From Nocardioides hwasunensis (GTDB lineage Bacteria; Actinomycetota; Actinomycetes; Propionibacteriales; Nocardioidaceae): 64,000 bases of DNA. How positions within the stretch are numbered: position 1 is the first letter of the stretch; every line of letters begins with the position of its first letter. Shown in pieces: positions 1 to 7,768 of the stretch. Below the pieces are notes generated by a model. It was not told the DNA's origin and searched no databases. It saw only the letters and a program-made list of their open reading frames with translations. The position numbers and the translations under genes are program-made. The DNA lies in the NCBI RefSeq assembly GCF_014779665.1, contig NZ_JACXYY010000002.1:1-64000 (forward strand), given 5' to 3'.

Positions 1-139
1 CCCCCACGAGGCCATCGACGACCTGACCCCAGTCGAGGCCGAAGAACTTCACTACGCTGCAAGAAACCAGCTCACGCCGACCGGCTGAGCCACCAAACAC
101 AGCCTCCGGAAATTCCGGGGCGGTTCAATCGAACCCGAC

Positions 140-763
140 ATGGATCCGGCCATCTGTGTGGCCGAGGACGTCGCACACTCCACCGCGAACCCGTTCCACC
201 ACCCAGGCAGACCGGGTGGGGTGGTCCTCGAGCTCCGCATCACCGACCGCGACCTGCTCGAAGACAGGCACCGTGTCGCTGTCTCACCCAAGCTCGGACC
301 GATCCTCCTCGGCCGCCTGCGCACCTGGCTGCTGAACGCCGACACGATCACCATCAACCCCGTCGTGGACCTCGACCCACGAGCCCACCCGCCGGTCGAT
401 GAGCACGACCCACCCGCCCGGATGGCCGCCATGGTCCGCCACCGCGACCCCACCTGCGTCTACCCCGCCTGCACCAGACCATCCGCCCACGCCGACCTCG
501 ACCACATCGACGCATACGTCCCCCTCGACCAGGGCGGACCACCCGGCCAGACCAGACCCGCAAACCTCGCACCCCTGTGCCGCCGACACCACCGCGCCAA
601 GACCTTCGGACACTCCACCTACCAACGCCTGCCCGACAGCGGCTACGAGTGGACCCTCCCCACCGGACGGACCACCACCACACACCCACCCACACCACGA
701 CCCGAACCACCACCGGGCCCAGCACCATCACCACCAGCACCGCGCGACCACCGACGAACCTGA
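140..763 (+). CDS. HNH endonuclease domain protein (DUF222/HNH type), C-terminal part only
   Basis: The 207-residue product ends with an HNH nuclease module: a CVYPAC-type cysteine pair, then LDHID, then LCRRHHRAK, in the order expected of HNH zinc-binding nucleases. The part before it (about residues 25-75, with a typical VVDLDP stretch) resembles the junction between DUF222 and HNH in the large actinobacterial DUF222 family, whose members usually exceed 400 residues. The DUF222 domain itself is missing: the same frame has a stop at 86-88, and the 28 codons before that stop read like the end of another protein. The tail is Pro/Thr-rich and looks disordered. This is either a 5'-truncated remnant or a short nuclease. 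Function is inferred from the motif only. Confidence 0.55.
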   Translation: MDPAICVAEDVAHSTANPFHHPGRPGGVVLELRITDRDLLEDRHRVAVSPKLGPILLGRLRTWLLNADTITINPVVDLDPRAHPPVDEHDPPARMAAMVRHRDPTCVYPACTRPSAHADLDHIDAYVPLDQGGPPGQTRPANLAPLCRRHHRAKTFGHSTYQRLPDSGYEWTLPTGRTTTTHPPTPRPEPPPGPAPSPPAPRDHRRT

Positions 764-773
764 CCGCCCCACA

Positions 774-799
774 GCCCGACACCACCCCGGTGCTCGGGC
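774..799. terminator. Hairpin between convergent genes
   Basis: GCCCGA-CACC pairs with GGTG-(C)-TCGGGC around the loop ACCCC, with one bulged base. It lies between the HNH gene and the convergent gene that ends at 822. There is no T-tract, as is common in high-GC actinobacteria. Confidence 0.4.
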
Positions 800-821
800 C
801 ACAGGCACGCGTCGTGCGCTG

Positions 822-1232
822 CTACACCTCGCCGACGGCGGCCATGACGGACTGGTCAGCGGGACAGAGCCACACGGCCCTGTGGTCGTGGACGACCGCC
901 TGCAGTGGGTGCGTGTCGGGATGGTTCGGACAAGGGGGCCAGTTGGTGGGTGCTGCTCCCCAGAGATGTGTCTCGATGGCCCACTCCTGCACCTGGTCGG
1001 CTGCAGAGGCGACGCGCTCCTCGAGCCGTGCGGCACGTCGTACAGACAAGCCTGTACCGCCACCGTCGGGTCCCCACATCATCAGCGACGCGTACTCGGG
1101 ATCACCGTTCCAGTCGAAGTCCTCGAACCTGGGCGCCTCGAGCCCGGCGCGTTCCAGATCACGAAGTGGCGGGGTCAGCGACTCCTCCAGCACGCGCTCC
1201 ATCACTCGAGTGTGGCACGAGGTCGTCGCCAA
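822..1232 (-). CDS. Conserved hypothetical protein with a Cys/His-rich C-terminus
   Basis: A 136-residue product of unknown function. The N-terminal half is acidic and probably helical. The C-terminal half holds a Pro-Cys-Pro-x-His segment, spaced histidines and a WLCP motif (about residues 97-125), which could be a small zinc-binding or ribbon-like fold. The start is uncertain: TTG at 1232 sits directly against a GGGAAGG sequence, whereas ATG at 1202 has no clear ribosome-binding site. It lies 14 bp downstream of the frameshifted phosphotransferase-like gene on the same strand and may be co-transcribed with it. Coding-like composition suggests it is real; no role can be assigned. Confidence 0.6.
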   Translation of the reverse strand: MATTSCHTRVMERVLEESLTPPLRDLERAGLEAPRFEDFDWNGDPEYASLMMWGPDGGGTGLSVRRAARLEERVASAADQVQEWAIETHLWGAAPTNWPPCPNHPDTHPLQAVVHDHRAVWLCPADQSVMAAVGEV

Positions 1233-1246
1233 CCTTCCCGCGTGCG

Positions 1247-2099
1247 TCAGGGGTGCGACGCGTCGTACAGACCGCCCAGCAGCGCGTGCCCGTGTGCCTC
1301 GAACTCGTCGTCACCCACGCCGTGGGCCCAGACCGCGGTGCCGACGGCCTGGCCGATGCGGTCGCGGCGCCACTGGTCCGGCGTACGCGGATCCGGGCCG
1401 TAGCCGTCGAGGAACGCCGTCTCGAGCTCGGGGTCGCGGGCGAAGTCCTGACCGGCGAGGCGCACGAAGTCCTCCGTCGGGGGTCGCATGGACGCGCGAC
1501 CGAGGTCGATCACCCGGACGACGCCGTCGTCGACGAGCCAGTTCCTGGGCTGCCAGTCACCGTGGGTCGGGACCACGCGCGACCCGCCGCCGGGCCAGGT
1601 GACCAGCTCGGCGCGGACCAGGCGCTCGACGGCGGGGTCGATGCGGTGCGGACGGTCGAGGTCGCGCTCGACGCGCGCGGAAGTCGTCGTGCCAGGTGGG
1701 ATCGACCTCGGAGGTCTGTCCATGGAGGGCGGCGAGCAGGACGCCTGCCTGCCGGTAGGTCTCGGGATCGTCCTGGGCGGGTGAGCCCTCGACCAGCCGT
1801 CCGGGCAGGAAGCGGGTCACGACGAGCTTCGCCGGCAGGTCGAGGTGCAGGGCGGTGGGTGCACGTCCGCTCGCGACCCACGGCCGCAGCCACTCGCGGT
1901 GCGCCCGGATCTCGCGCTCGATGTGGCCGTCCGCCTCGTCGCCGGCCTTCACGATGAGGCGACCCTGCTCGCTGTGCACCTCGAGGACGGCCGTCCCGAC
2001 CAGGCCCCAGCTGTGGTCGGCCACGACGCGTGCGTCCGGCACCCAGCGCGTCAGCAGGTCGCGCTGCTCGGGTCGCAGACGCTCGATCCCCTCGGCCAT
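1247..2099 (-). pseudogene. Aminoglycoside phosphotransferase-family kinase, frameshifted
   Basis: The N-terminal part (from ATG at 2099) has the nucleotide-binding lobe of APH/choline-kinase-like enzymes, including a VTRFLPG hinge-like segment. The catalytic loop HGDWQPRN and the metal-binding VIDLGRA segment lie in another frame that is open from 1723 to 1247. The frames meet at a short GC-dinucleotide run at 1671-1680. Restoring one lost GC pair (or removing one base) would join WHDDF to ARVERDLDRP and give one protein of about 283 residues. As read, no single frame makes a full kinase. It could be a true pseudogene, a slippage-controlled gene or a sequencing error; the rest of both halves looks under coding constraint. 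The substrate is unknown. Confidence 0.7.
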
Positions 2100-2105
2100 G
2101 CGTGG

Positions 2106-2111
2106 ACCCTA
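2106..2111 (-). promoter_or_regulatory. -10 hexamer TAGGGT, leaderless start
   Basis: TAGGGT lies 6 nt upstream of the ATG at 2099. No ribosome-binding site would fit in between, which points to a leaderless transcript. Confidence 0.45.
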
Positions 2112-2148
2112 CGGGCACGACGCCCGACGCCGCCGGGGTCGCCCGCAC

Positions 2149-3408
2149 CTACAGCGAGATCACGATCCCGGCGATCGCGGCGTTGGCGAGGTTGGCGAGC
2201 GACCCGGCCAGCAGGGCCCGCAGGCCGAGCTGGGCGACCACGCCGCGGCGCTCGGGCAGGAGCGAGCCGAGGGTGCCGATCTGGATCGCGATGGAGCTGA
2301 AGTTGGCGAAGCCGGCGAGGGCGAAGGTCACGACGGCGACGGTGACGGGGGAGAGGCCGTCGACCTCGGGGCCGAAGTTGGCGAACGCGACGAACTCGTT
2401 GAGCACCGTCTTCTCACCGATCCACGACCCGGCCCGGACCGCCTCGGACCACGGCACACCGAGGAGCCAGGCCAGCGGAGCCAGCGCCCAGCCGAGGATC
2501 CGCTCGAAGGTGAGGTCGTCAACGCCCACCCAGGACCCCGCGGCGCCCAGCATCCCGTCGGCGAGTGCGATGAGCGCGATGAAGGCGATGAGCAGGCCGC
2601 CGACCGTCACGGCGATCCTGCCGCCCGCCAGCGCGCCGCGCCCGATCGCGTCGATGAGGTTGGAGGAGTCCTCGTCGCGGACCGAGCGCACGTCCACGTC
2701 CTCGTCAGCATCGACCGGGGTCGCGCCCTCGAGCTCGTCGTCCTCGGGCGTGCTGTCCGGCCACATGATCTTGGCCATGAGCAGCGACGCGGGCGCGTTC
2801 ATCACCATCGCCGCCAGCAGGTACTCCAGCGGCGCTCCCAGCAGTGAGTAGCCGACGAGCGTGGATCCCGCAGCAGCGGCGAACCCCGCGGTCATCACGG
2901 TGAAGAGCTGCCCCCGGCGCAGCGACCTCAGGTAGGGCGCGATCATCAGCGGCGCCTCGCTCTGACCGAGGAAGATCACCGTCGCGCCGTACATCGACTC
3001 GACCTTGCTGATGCGCAGCAGCCGGGCGAGCGCGCCACCGATCAGCCAGGTGGCCCACTGCACGACGCGCAGGTAGTAGAGCAGCCCGATCACGGCGCCG
3101 AGGAAGACGATCACCGGCAGCACCTGCAGGGCGAAGATGGTCTCGCCCTTCTCGCCGACGTCGAGCAGCGGACCGAAGACGAACTTCGTGCCCTCGTCGG
3201 CGTACCCGATGAGCGTCGCGACACGGTCCGCGACCCACTGCAGTGCGTCCTTGCCCGGGCCCCACCTCAGGACCAGCGCGGCGAAGCCGACCTGGAGGCC
3301 CAGCGCCACGGCGACAGTGCGCCGGCTGATCCCGCGCCGGTGCTTCGACAGCGCCACGGCGACGAGCAGGAGGAGGACGAGTCCGAGGACCCCGCGCAGG
3401 CCGGTCAT
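2149..3408 (-). CDS. nupC: NupC-type concentrative nucleoside transporter
   Basis: A 419-residue integral membrane protein of the concentrative nucleoside transporter (CNT) family, which imports nucleosides with sodium or protons. An N-terminal pair of membrane segments precedes the helices around VFLGAVIGLLYYL. Family motifs follow: GQSEAPL in the first core repeat, the ATVIFLGQSE context, and EKTVLNEFVAFANF plus FALAGFANFSSIAIQIG in the second repeat; the GQSEAPL and LNEF segments are known substrate and ion contacts. An acidic cytoplasmic loop (about residues 223-250) separates the halves. Length matches the family. It stands alone between the kinase remnant and two small DUF genes, which suggests nucleoside salvage. 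Confidence 0.93.
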   Translation of the reverse strand: MTGLRGVLGLVLLLLVAVALSKHRRGISRRTVAVALGLQVGFAALVLRWGPGKDALQWVADRVATLIGYADEGTKFVFGPLLDVGEKGETIFALQVLPVIVFLGAVIGLLYYLRVVQWATWLIGGALARLLRISKVESMYGATVIFLGQSEAPLMIAPYLRSLRRGQLFTVMTAGFAAAAGSTLVGYSLLGAPLEYLLAAMVMNAPASLLMAKIMWPDSTPEDDELEGATPVDADEDVDVRSVRDEDSSNLIDAIGRGALAGGRIAVTVGGLLIAFIALIALADGMLGAAGSWVGVDDLTFERILGWALAPLAWLLGVPWSEAVRAGSWIGEKTVLNEFVAFANFGPEVDGLSPVTVAVVTFALAGFANFSSIAIQIGTLGSLLPERRGVVAQLGLRALLAGSLANLANAAIAGIVISL

Positions 3409-3453
3409 GGGGCTACTGTGCCGGGTCCTCGCGCACGCCGCGACCGGGCAGGC

Positions 3454-3795
3454 TCAGGAGCGGTTGAGCTCGACCGCGGCGCGCACGAGGTCGGTGAAGG
3501 CCTCGCTGTCGACGTCGTCACCCTCGAACACGTCGATCGCGCGGCGCTTGCCCGCGCCGAGGCTGGCGTTGAAGACGCCGGCCGGGTCCTCGAGCGAGGC
3601 GCCCTGGGCGAAGGTCGCCTTGACCTTGTCCTGGTAGGTCTCGAGCGTGCAGATCAGCCCGTCGAGGGAGAAGGTCGGGACGCCGTCGGGGTTCGACGGC
3701 TTGCGCCACTTGGCCTCCTCCTCGACACCGGGGACTGCTGCGTTGATGAGCGCCCGGAGGTCGTCGACGGTCTGCTCGCGCCAGTCCTTCGCCAT
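3454..3795 (-). CDS. DUF1801 domain protein
   Basis: A 113-residue soluble protein of the DUF1801 (YdhG-like) family. Visible family features are a helical N-terminus ending in a PGVEEEAKWRKPS segment and a core with an aromatic-rich strand pair before KRRAIDVFEGD. Members have an alpha/beta fold and no well-established activity. A TAGGCT hexamer lies 6 nt before the ATG, so the gene appears leaderless. It may form a small cluster with the DUF1330 gene upstream on the same strand. Confidence 0.8.
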   Translation of the reverse strand: MAKDWREQTVDDLRALINAAVPGVEEEAKWRKPSNPDGVPTFSLDGLICTLETYQDKVKATFAQGASLEDPAGVFNASLGAGKRRAIDVFEGDDVDSEAFTDLVRAAVELNRS

Positions 3796-3801
3796 GGTGC
3801 G

Positions 3802-3807
3802 AGCCTA
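3802..3807 (-). promoter_or_regulatory. -10 hexamer TAGGCT, leaderless start
   Basis: TAGGCT lies 6 nt upstream of the ATG at 3795 of the DUF1801 gene, leaving no room for a leader. Confidence 0.45.
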
Positions 3808-3816
3808 CGTCGGTCG

Positions 3817-4104
3817 CTAGGCGCCCGGAACGACCCGCATGTCGCGGTCGGCGCCGCCGTCGAGGGCGCGCAGCGCCTCCTGGTAGGCCTCGCTGTCGTG
3901 GGCGGCGACGGCCGCCTCGACCGAGGGGAACTCGATGACGACGGTGCGGGTCGCCTGGCCCTTCTCGAAGGTCGCCTCGGGCACGCCGCGCACCAGGAAG
4001 CGGCCACCGGCGGCGGTGAGGGCGGGACCGGCGAGCACGGCGTACGCCGCCACCTTGTCGGGGTCGTGCACGGCCTGGTAGGTGGTGATCCAGTAGGCGG
4101 TCAT
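3817..4104 (-). CDS. DUF1330 domain protein
   Basis: A 95-residue protein with the DUF1330 ferredoxin-like alpha/beta barrel fold. Signature features are MTAYWITTYQAVHDPDKVAAY at the N-terminus, a central GGRFLVRG strand, and VVIEFPSVEAAVAAHDSEAYQ, the typical conserved strand-helix. Members are thought to act as small dimers; no reaction is established. The gene is divergent from menE and the two promoters interlock within 60 bp. Confidence 0.85.
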   Translation of the reverse strand: MTAYWITTYQAVHDPDKVAAYAVLAGPALTAAGGRFLVRGVPEATFEKGQATRTVVIEFPSVEAAVAAHDSEAYQEALRALDGGADRDMRVVPGA

Positions 4105-4111
4105 GCCTGCG

Positions 4112-4128
4112 AGCCTATGGCCTAGCGT
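4112..4128. promoter_or_regulatory. Interlocked divergent leaderless promoters (DUF1330 gene / menE)
   Basis: On the minus strand TAGGCT (4112-4117) lies 7 nt before the DUF1330 ATG. On the plus strand TAGCGT (4123-4128) lies 7 nt before the GTG at 4136 of menE. The two -10 elements are only 5 bp apart, so the two promoters cannot easily be occupied together. Confidence 0.5.
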
Positions 4129-4135
4129 TCGGTGC

Positions 4136-5152
4136 GTGAGCTTCCTCCGACCCTCGGACGAGCCCGCGACGGCGATCGGTCAGCTGTCGCGCTGGCTCGA
4201 CGCCGACGACCCCGACCACCTGCTGATCGAGACCTCCGGATCCACCGGGAGACCGAAGGGTGTCGTCCTCCCGCGCCGGGCGGTGCTGGCCAGCGTCGAG
4301 GCCTCCGCCCGCCGCCTCGGCGCGACCGGCCGCTGGATGCTGGCCCTGCCGTCGTCGTACGTCGCCGGGGTGCAGGTGATCGTCCGCTCGCTGGTCGCCG
4401 GCCACGAGCCCGTCGTCGTCGACGGCCTGGACCTGCGACGGGCGATGGCCGACGACGCCGACGTCCCCACCTTCGTCTCGCTCGTGCCCACCCAGCTGCA
4501 CCGGATCGTCGGCGACCCCGACCAGCTCGCCGCGCTGGCGCGGTGCCACACCGTGCTGGTCGGCGGTGGCGGCCTCGACCCGTCCCTGCGCCGACGGGCC
4601 GAGGAGGCCGGTGTCCGGGTGGTCGCTACCTACGGGTCCTCGGAGACCGCCGGCGGGTGCGTCTACGACGGCCTGCCCCTCGACGGGGTCGGGATCACCA
4701 TCGCGGCCGACGGCCGGGTGCGGATCGGCGGCCCCACCCTCTTCAGCCACTACGACGACGACCCCGAGCTCACGGCGCAGACGCTCGTCGACGGGTGGTT
4801 CCTCACCTCCGACGCCGGCCGGCTCGACGAGGACGGTCGCCTGCAGGTGCTCGGCCGGCTCGACGACGTCGTCATCAGCGGCGGCGTGAAGATCCCGCTC
4901 GCCGTCGTCGCGCGGCGGCTGCGCGAGCACCGCGGAGTGGAGCAGGCCGAGGTGTTCGGCGTGCCCGACCGGGAGTGGGGCCAGCGGCTCGTCGCCGTGC
5001 TCGTCGGCCACGCCCACGACGCCGAGCTGCGTGACTGGATCAGCCTGGAGCACCCGCGGTCCTGGGCTCCCCGCGAGTTCCGCCGGGTCGACAGCCTCCC
5101 TCTGCTGCCCAACGGCAAGGTCGACCAGCAGGCCATCCGGGCGAGCCTGTGA
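4136..5152 (+). CDS. menE: o-Succinylbenzoate-CoA ligase (menaquinone pathway)
   Basis: Adenylates o-succinylbenzoate and links it to CoA in menaquinone synthesis. It belongs to the ANL superfamily and is short (338 residues), as actinobacterial MenE is. The P-loop ETSGSTGRPKG, the YGSSET motif, the TSDAGRL aspartate hinge region and the C-terminal PNGKVDQ lysine motif are all present, so the enzyme should be active. The GTG at 4136 is preferred because a TAGCGT hexamer sits 7 nt before it; an in-frame ATG at 4103 would overlap the divergent neighbour. The stop overlaps the menC start by one base, so menE, menC and menD form one operon. Confidence 0.93.
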   Translation: MSFLRPSDEPATAIGQLSRWLDADDPDHLLIETSGSTGRPKGVVLPRRAVLASVEASARRLGATGRWMLALPSSYVAGVQVIVRSLVAGHEPVVVDGLDLRRAMADDADVPTFVSLVPTQLHRIVGDPDQLAALARCHTVLVGGGGLDPSLRRRAEEAGVRVVATYGSSETAGGCVYDGLPLDGVGITIAADGRVRIGGPTLFSHYDDDPELTAQTLVDGWFLTSDAGRLDEDGRLQVLGRLDDVVISGGVKIPLAVVARRLREHRGVEQAEVFGVPDREWGQRLVAVLVGHAHDAELRDWISLEHPRSWAPREFRRVDSLPLLPNGKVDQQAIRASL

Positions 5153-6102
5153 TGCCCGACCTGCACGTCTTCTCGATCCCCATGCGCACCCGGTTCCGCG
5201 GCATCACCGTGCGCGAGGGCCTGCTCCTGCGCGGCGACGCCGGCTGGGGGGAGTGGTCGCCCTTCCTGGAGTACGACGACGACGTCTCCCGGCCGTGGCT
5301 CGCCTGCGCGCGCGAAGCCGCCGACGTCGGCTGGCCGGAGCCCCTGCGCGACGCGGTGCCGGTCAACGTCACGGTCCCGGCGACCGACCCCGCCCGCGCC
5401 CACGAGATCGTCCTGGCCGGCGGGTGCCGCACCGCGAAGGTCAAGGTCGCCGAGCGCGGACAGACCCTGGCCGACGACCTCGCCCGGGTCGAGGCGGTGC
5501 GTGACGCCCTCGGCCCCGACGGCCTGGTGCGGGTGGACGCCAACGGCGGGTGGGACGTCGACGAGGCGGTCCGGGCAATCGCCGCGATCGACCGCGCCGC
5601 CGGGGGCCTGGAGTACGTCGAGCAGCCAGTCATGGACGTCGAGGACCTCGCCGTCGTACGCCGCCGGGTGCAGGTGCCGATCGCCGCCGACGAGTCCATC
5701 CGCCGGGCCGAGGACCCCTACCGGGTCCGCGACCTCGAGGCCGCCGACATCGCCGTGCTCAAGGTCCAGCCCCTCGGCGGGGTGCGGGCGTGCCTGCGCA
5801 TCGCGGAGGACATCGGCCTGCCCGTCGTCGTGTCGAGCGCCGTCGAGTCGAGCGTCGGCATCGCCGCCGGCGTCTCCCTGGCTGCGGCCCTGCCCGAGCT
5901 CCACCACGCCTGCGGCCTGGCCACCGTCCAGCTGCTCACCGACGACGTCGCCACGGAGCCGCTGCTGCCGGTCGACGGCCTGCTGCCGGTCGTGCGGCCC
6001 GAGGTCGACGACACCGCGCTGGCACGGCTCGCAGCGGACGAGGACCGGGTGACCCACTGGCTCCGACGGTGGGAGTCGGTAGGGCAGGATCGGGTCTCGT
6101 GA
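5152..6102 (+). CDS. menC: o-Succinylbenzoate synthase (menaquinone pathway)
   Basis: Dehydrates SHCHC to o-succinylbenzoate, the substrate of MenE encoded just upstream. It is an enolase-superfamily protein of 316 residues. The catalytic lysine motif AKVKVA, the metal ligands in RVDANGG, EYVEQP and AADES, and the second lysine in AVLKVQPLGG are visible in order. The ATG is joined to the menE stop (TGATG); a GTG one codon earlier is also possible. The 3' end overlaps menD by 4 bases, which suggests translational coupling. Confidence 0.93.
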   Translation: MPDLHVFSIPMRTRFRGITVREGLLLRGDAGWGEWSPFLEYDDDVSRPWLACAREAADVGWPEPLRDAVPVNVTVPATDPARAHEIVLAGGCRTAKVKVAERGQTLADDLARVEAVRDALGPDGLVRVDANGGWDVDEAVRAIAAIDRAAGGLEYVEQPVMDVEDLAVVRRRVQVPIAADESIRRAEDPYRVRDLEAADIAVLKVQPLGGVRACLRIAEDIGLPVVVSSAVESSVGIAAGVSLAAALPELHHACGLATVQLLTDDVATEPLLPVDGLLPVVRPEVDDTALARLAADEDRVTHWLRRWESVGQDRVS

Positions 6103-7718
6103 CCAACCCCTCGACCGACCTCGCGCGGTCGGTGGTGACCGCGCTCCGCGGCTCCGGGGTCCGCGAGGTGGTGGTGGCTCCTGGTTCTCGCAACGCCCCG
6201 CTCTCCTTCGCGCTGTACGACGCCTCCCGGGCCGGCGGTCTGCGTCTGCACACCCGGATCGACGAGCGGACCGCAGCCTTCCTGGCGCTCGGCCTGGCGA
6301 AGATCAGCCGTGAGGCGGCCGCCGTCGTCTGCACGTCCGGCACCGCCGCGGCCAACCTGCTCCCGGCCGTGATGGAGGCCGCCCACGCCGGCGTGGCGCT
6401 CGTGGTCGTGACGGCCGACCGTCCGGCCAGGCTGCGCGGCACCGACGCCAACCAGACCACCGACCAGGTCGCCCTCTTCGGCAGCTTCGCGCCGACGCTC
6501 GACGTCGCGGCGGGGGAGGAGGGCACCGACCTCGACGAGCTGCTCGCCTTCGTACGCCGCCACCGCCACGGCGGCCCGGTGCACCTCAACGTCCAGCTCG
6601 ACGACCCCCTGCTTCCCGACGACGACGGGTGGGACGGGGGGATCGCGCCCGAGTGGGTCGATCTCGACCCGGGGCCGACGCAGACCGAGCACGTGCTCGA
6701 GATGGGTCCTCGCACGGTCGTCGTGGCGGGCGACGACGCGGGACCGTTCGCCCGCAACCTCGCCGAGCGCGCGGGCTGGCCGCTGCTCGCCGAGCCCTCC
6801 AGCGGCTCGCGCACCGGTGACCACGCGATCCGCACCTACCGGCTCCTCCTGTCCGGCGGGCTCGGCGCCCGCATCGAGCGCGCCGTCGTCCTCGGCCACC
6901 CGACCCTGTCGCGGCCGGTGGCGCGGCTGCTCGGTCGTCCGGACGTCGAGGTGATCTCGGCCCCGCACCGGGGCACGTGGTCCGAGCGGCCGTTCCCGGT
7001 CGCGCACGAGGCCGATCACCTCCTGCTGGACGGCACCGACGACCTCGCCTGGTTCGAGGAGTGGCGCGAGGCCGACCGCGCGGCAGGCCGCTCCCTCGAC
7101 GCGCTGCTGGCCGACGAGCCCGACCTCACGCCGCACGAGGTCGCCGGCGCGGTGAGCCGCTCGCTGCCGCGCGGCGGGCTGCTGTTCGTCGGCGCCTCGA
7201 ACCCGATCCGCGACCTGGACCTCATGGTCGCGCCCTACGAGGTCGGTGGACGTCGCTTCGTCGCCGCCAACCGCGGCCTGGCCGGCATCGACGGCACCGT
7301 CAGCTCGGCCATCGGCGCCGCGCTGGGGCGTCCCGGGTCGACGCGCTCGCTCGCGCTGATCGGCGACGTGACCTTCCTGCACGACAGCACCGGGCTGGTC
7401 ATCGGGCCGCGCGAGCAGCGGCCGGACCTGACGATCGTCGTGGTCAACGACGACGGCGGTTCGATCTTCGCCACGCTGGAGCAGGGGGCGCCGGCGTACG
7501 CCGACCGCTTCGACACGCTCTTCGGCACCCCGCACGGCGTCGACGTCGCGAGCCTGTGCGCCGCGATGCGGGTGCCGCACCTGGCGGTCCACAGCCTGCC
7601 GGAGCTCGAGCAGGCGCTGGCGACGCCGAACGGCGGCATCGAGGTCGTCGAGGCGCGCGTGCGCCGGGACAACCGGCGCGAGCTGGACGAAAAGATCCGC
7701 GCGCTGACCCTTCCCTGA
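6099..7718 (+). CDS. menD: SEPHCHC synthase (2-succinyl-5-enolpyruvyl-6-hydroxy-3-cyclohexene-1-carboxylate synthase)
   Basis: A thiamine-diphosphate enzyme that joins isochorismate and 2-oxoglutarate, the first committed menaquinone step. The 539-residue protein shows a VAPGSRNAPLSFAL start, the activating glutamate region DERTAAFLALG, CTSGTAAANLLPAV, NRGLAGIDGT and the ThDP-binding GDVTFLHD...NDDGG motif. The GTG start overlaps the menC stop by 4 bases (GTGA). 2-Oxoglutarate is its co-substrate; isochorismate comes from MenF, whose gene lies about 2 kb downstream on the other strand. Confidence 0.95.
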   Translation: MTNPSTDLARSVVTALRGSGVREVVVAPGSRNAPLSFALYDASRAGGLRLHTRIDERTAAFLALGLAKISREAAAVVCTSGTAAANLLPAVMEAAHAGVALVVVTADRPARLRGTDANQTTDQVALFGSFAPTLDVAAGEEGTDLDELLAFVRRHRHGGPVHLNVQLDDPLLPDDDGWDGGIAPEWVDLDPGPTQTEHVLEMGPRTVVVAGDDAGPFARNLAERAGWPLLAEPSSGSRTGDHAIRTYRLLLSGGLGARIERAVVLGHPTLSRPVARLLGRPDVEVISAPHRGTWSERPFPVAHEADHLLLDGTDDLAWFEEWREADRAAGRSLDALLADEPDLTPHEVAGAVSRSLPRGGLLFVGASNPIRDLDLMVAPYEVGGRRFVAANRGLAGIDGTVSSAIGAALGRPGSTRSLALIGDVTFLHDSTGLVIGPREQRPDLTIVVVNDDGGSIFATLEQGAPAYADRFDTLFGTPHGVDVASLCAAMRVPHLAVHSLPELEQALATPNGGIEVVEARVRRDNRRELDEKIRALTLP

Positions 7719-7741
7719 AGCGGGAGCGGATCAGCGCGCGG
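7697..7741. terminator. Inverted repeat at the end of menD
   Basis: A perfect 11-bp inverted repeat, CCGCGCGCTGA (7697-7707) and TCAGCGCGCGG (7731-7741), spans the menD stop codon. It lies between the convergent menD and GH16 genes and could terminate transcription in both directions. No T-tract follows. Confidence 0.5.
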
Positions 7742-7768
7742 ACGGTGCTGCTGGGATCGTTCAGTCGA

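Noticed and set aside
5718..7592. A 624-codon open frame on the minus strand across menC and menD
   Set aside because: It lies antisense to two well-recognised menaquinone genes, has no recognisable domain and is the usual high-GC shadow frame. Similar long antisense frames across nuo genes and 59-63 kb were rejected for the same reason.
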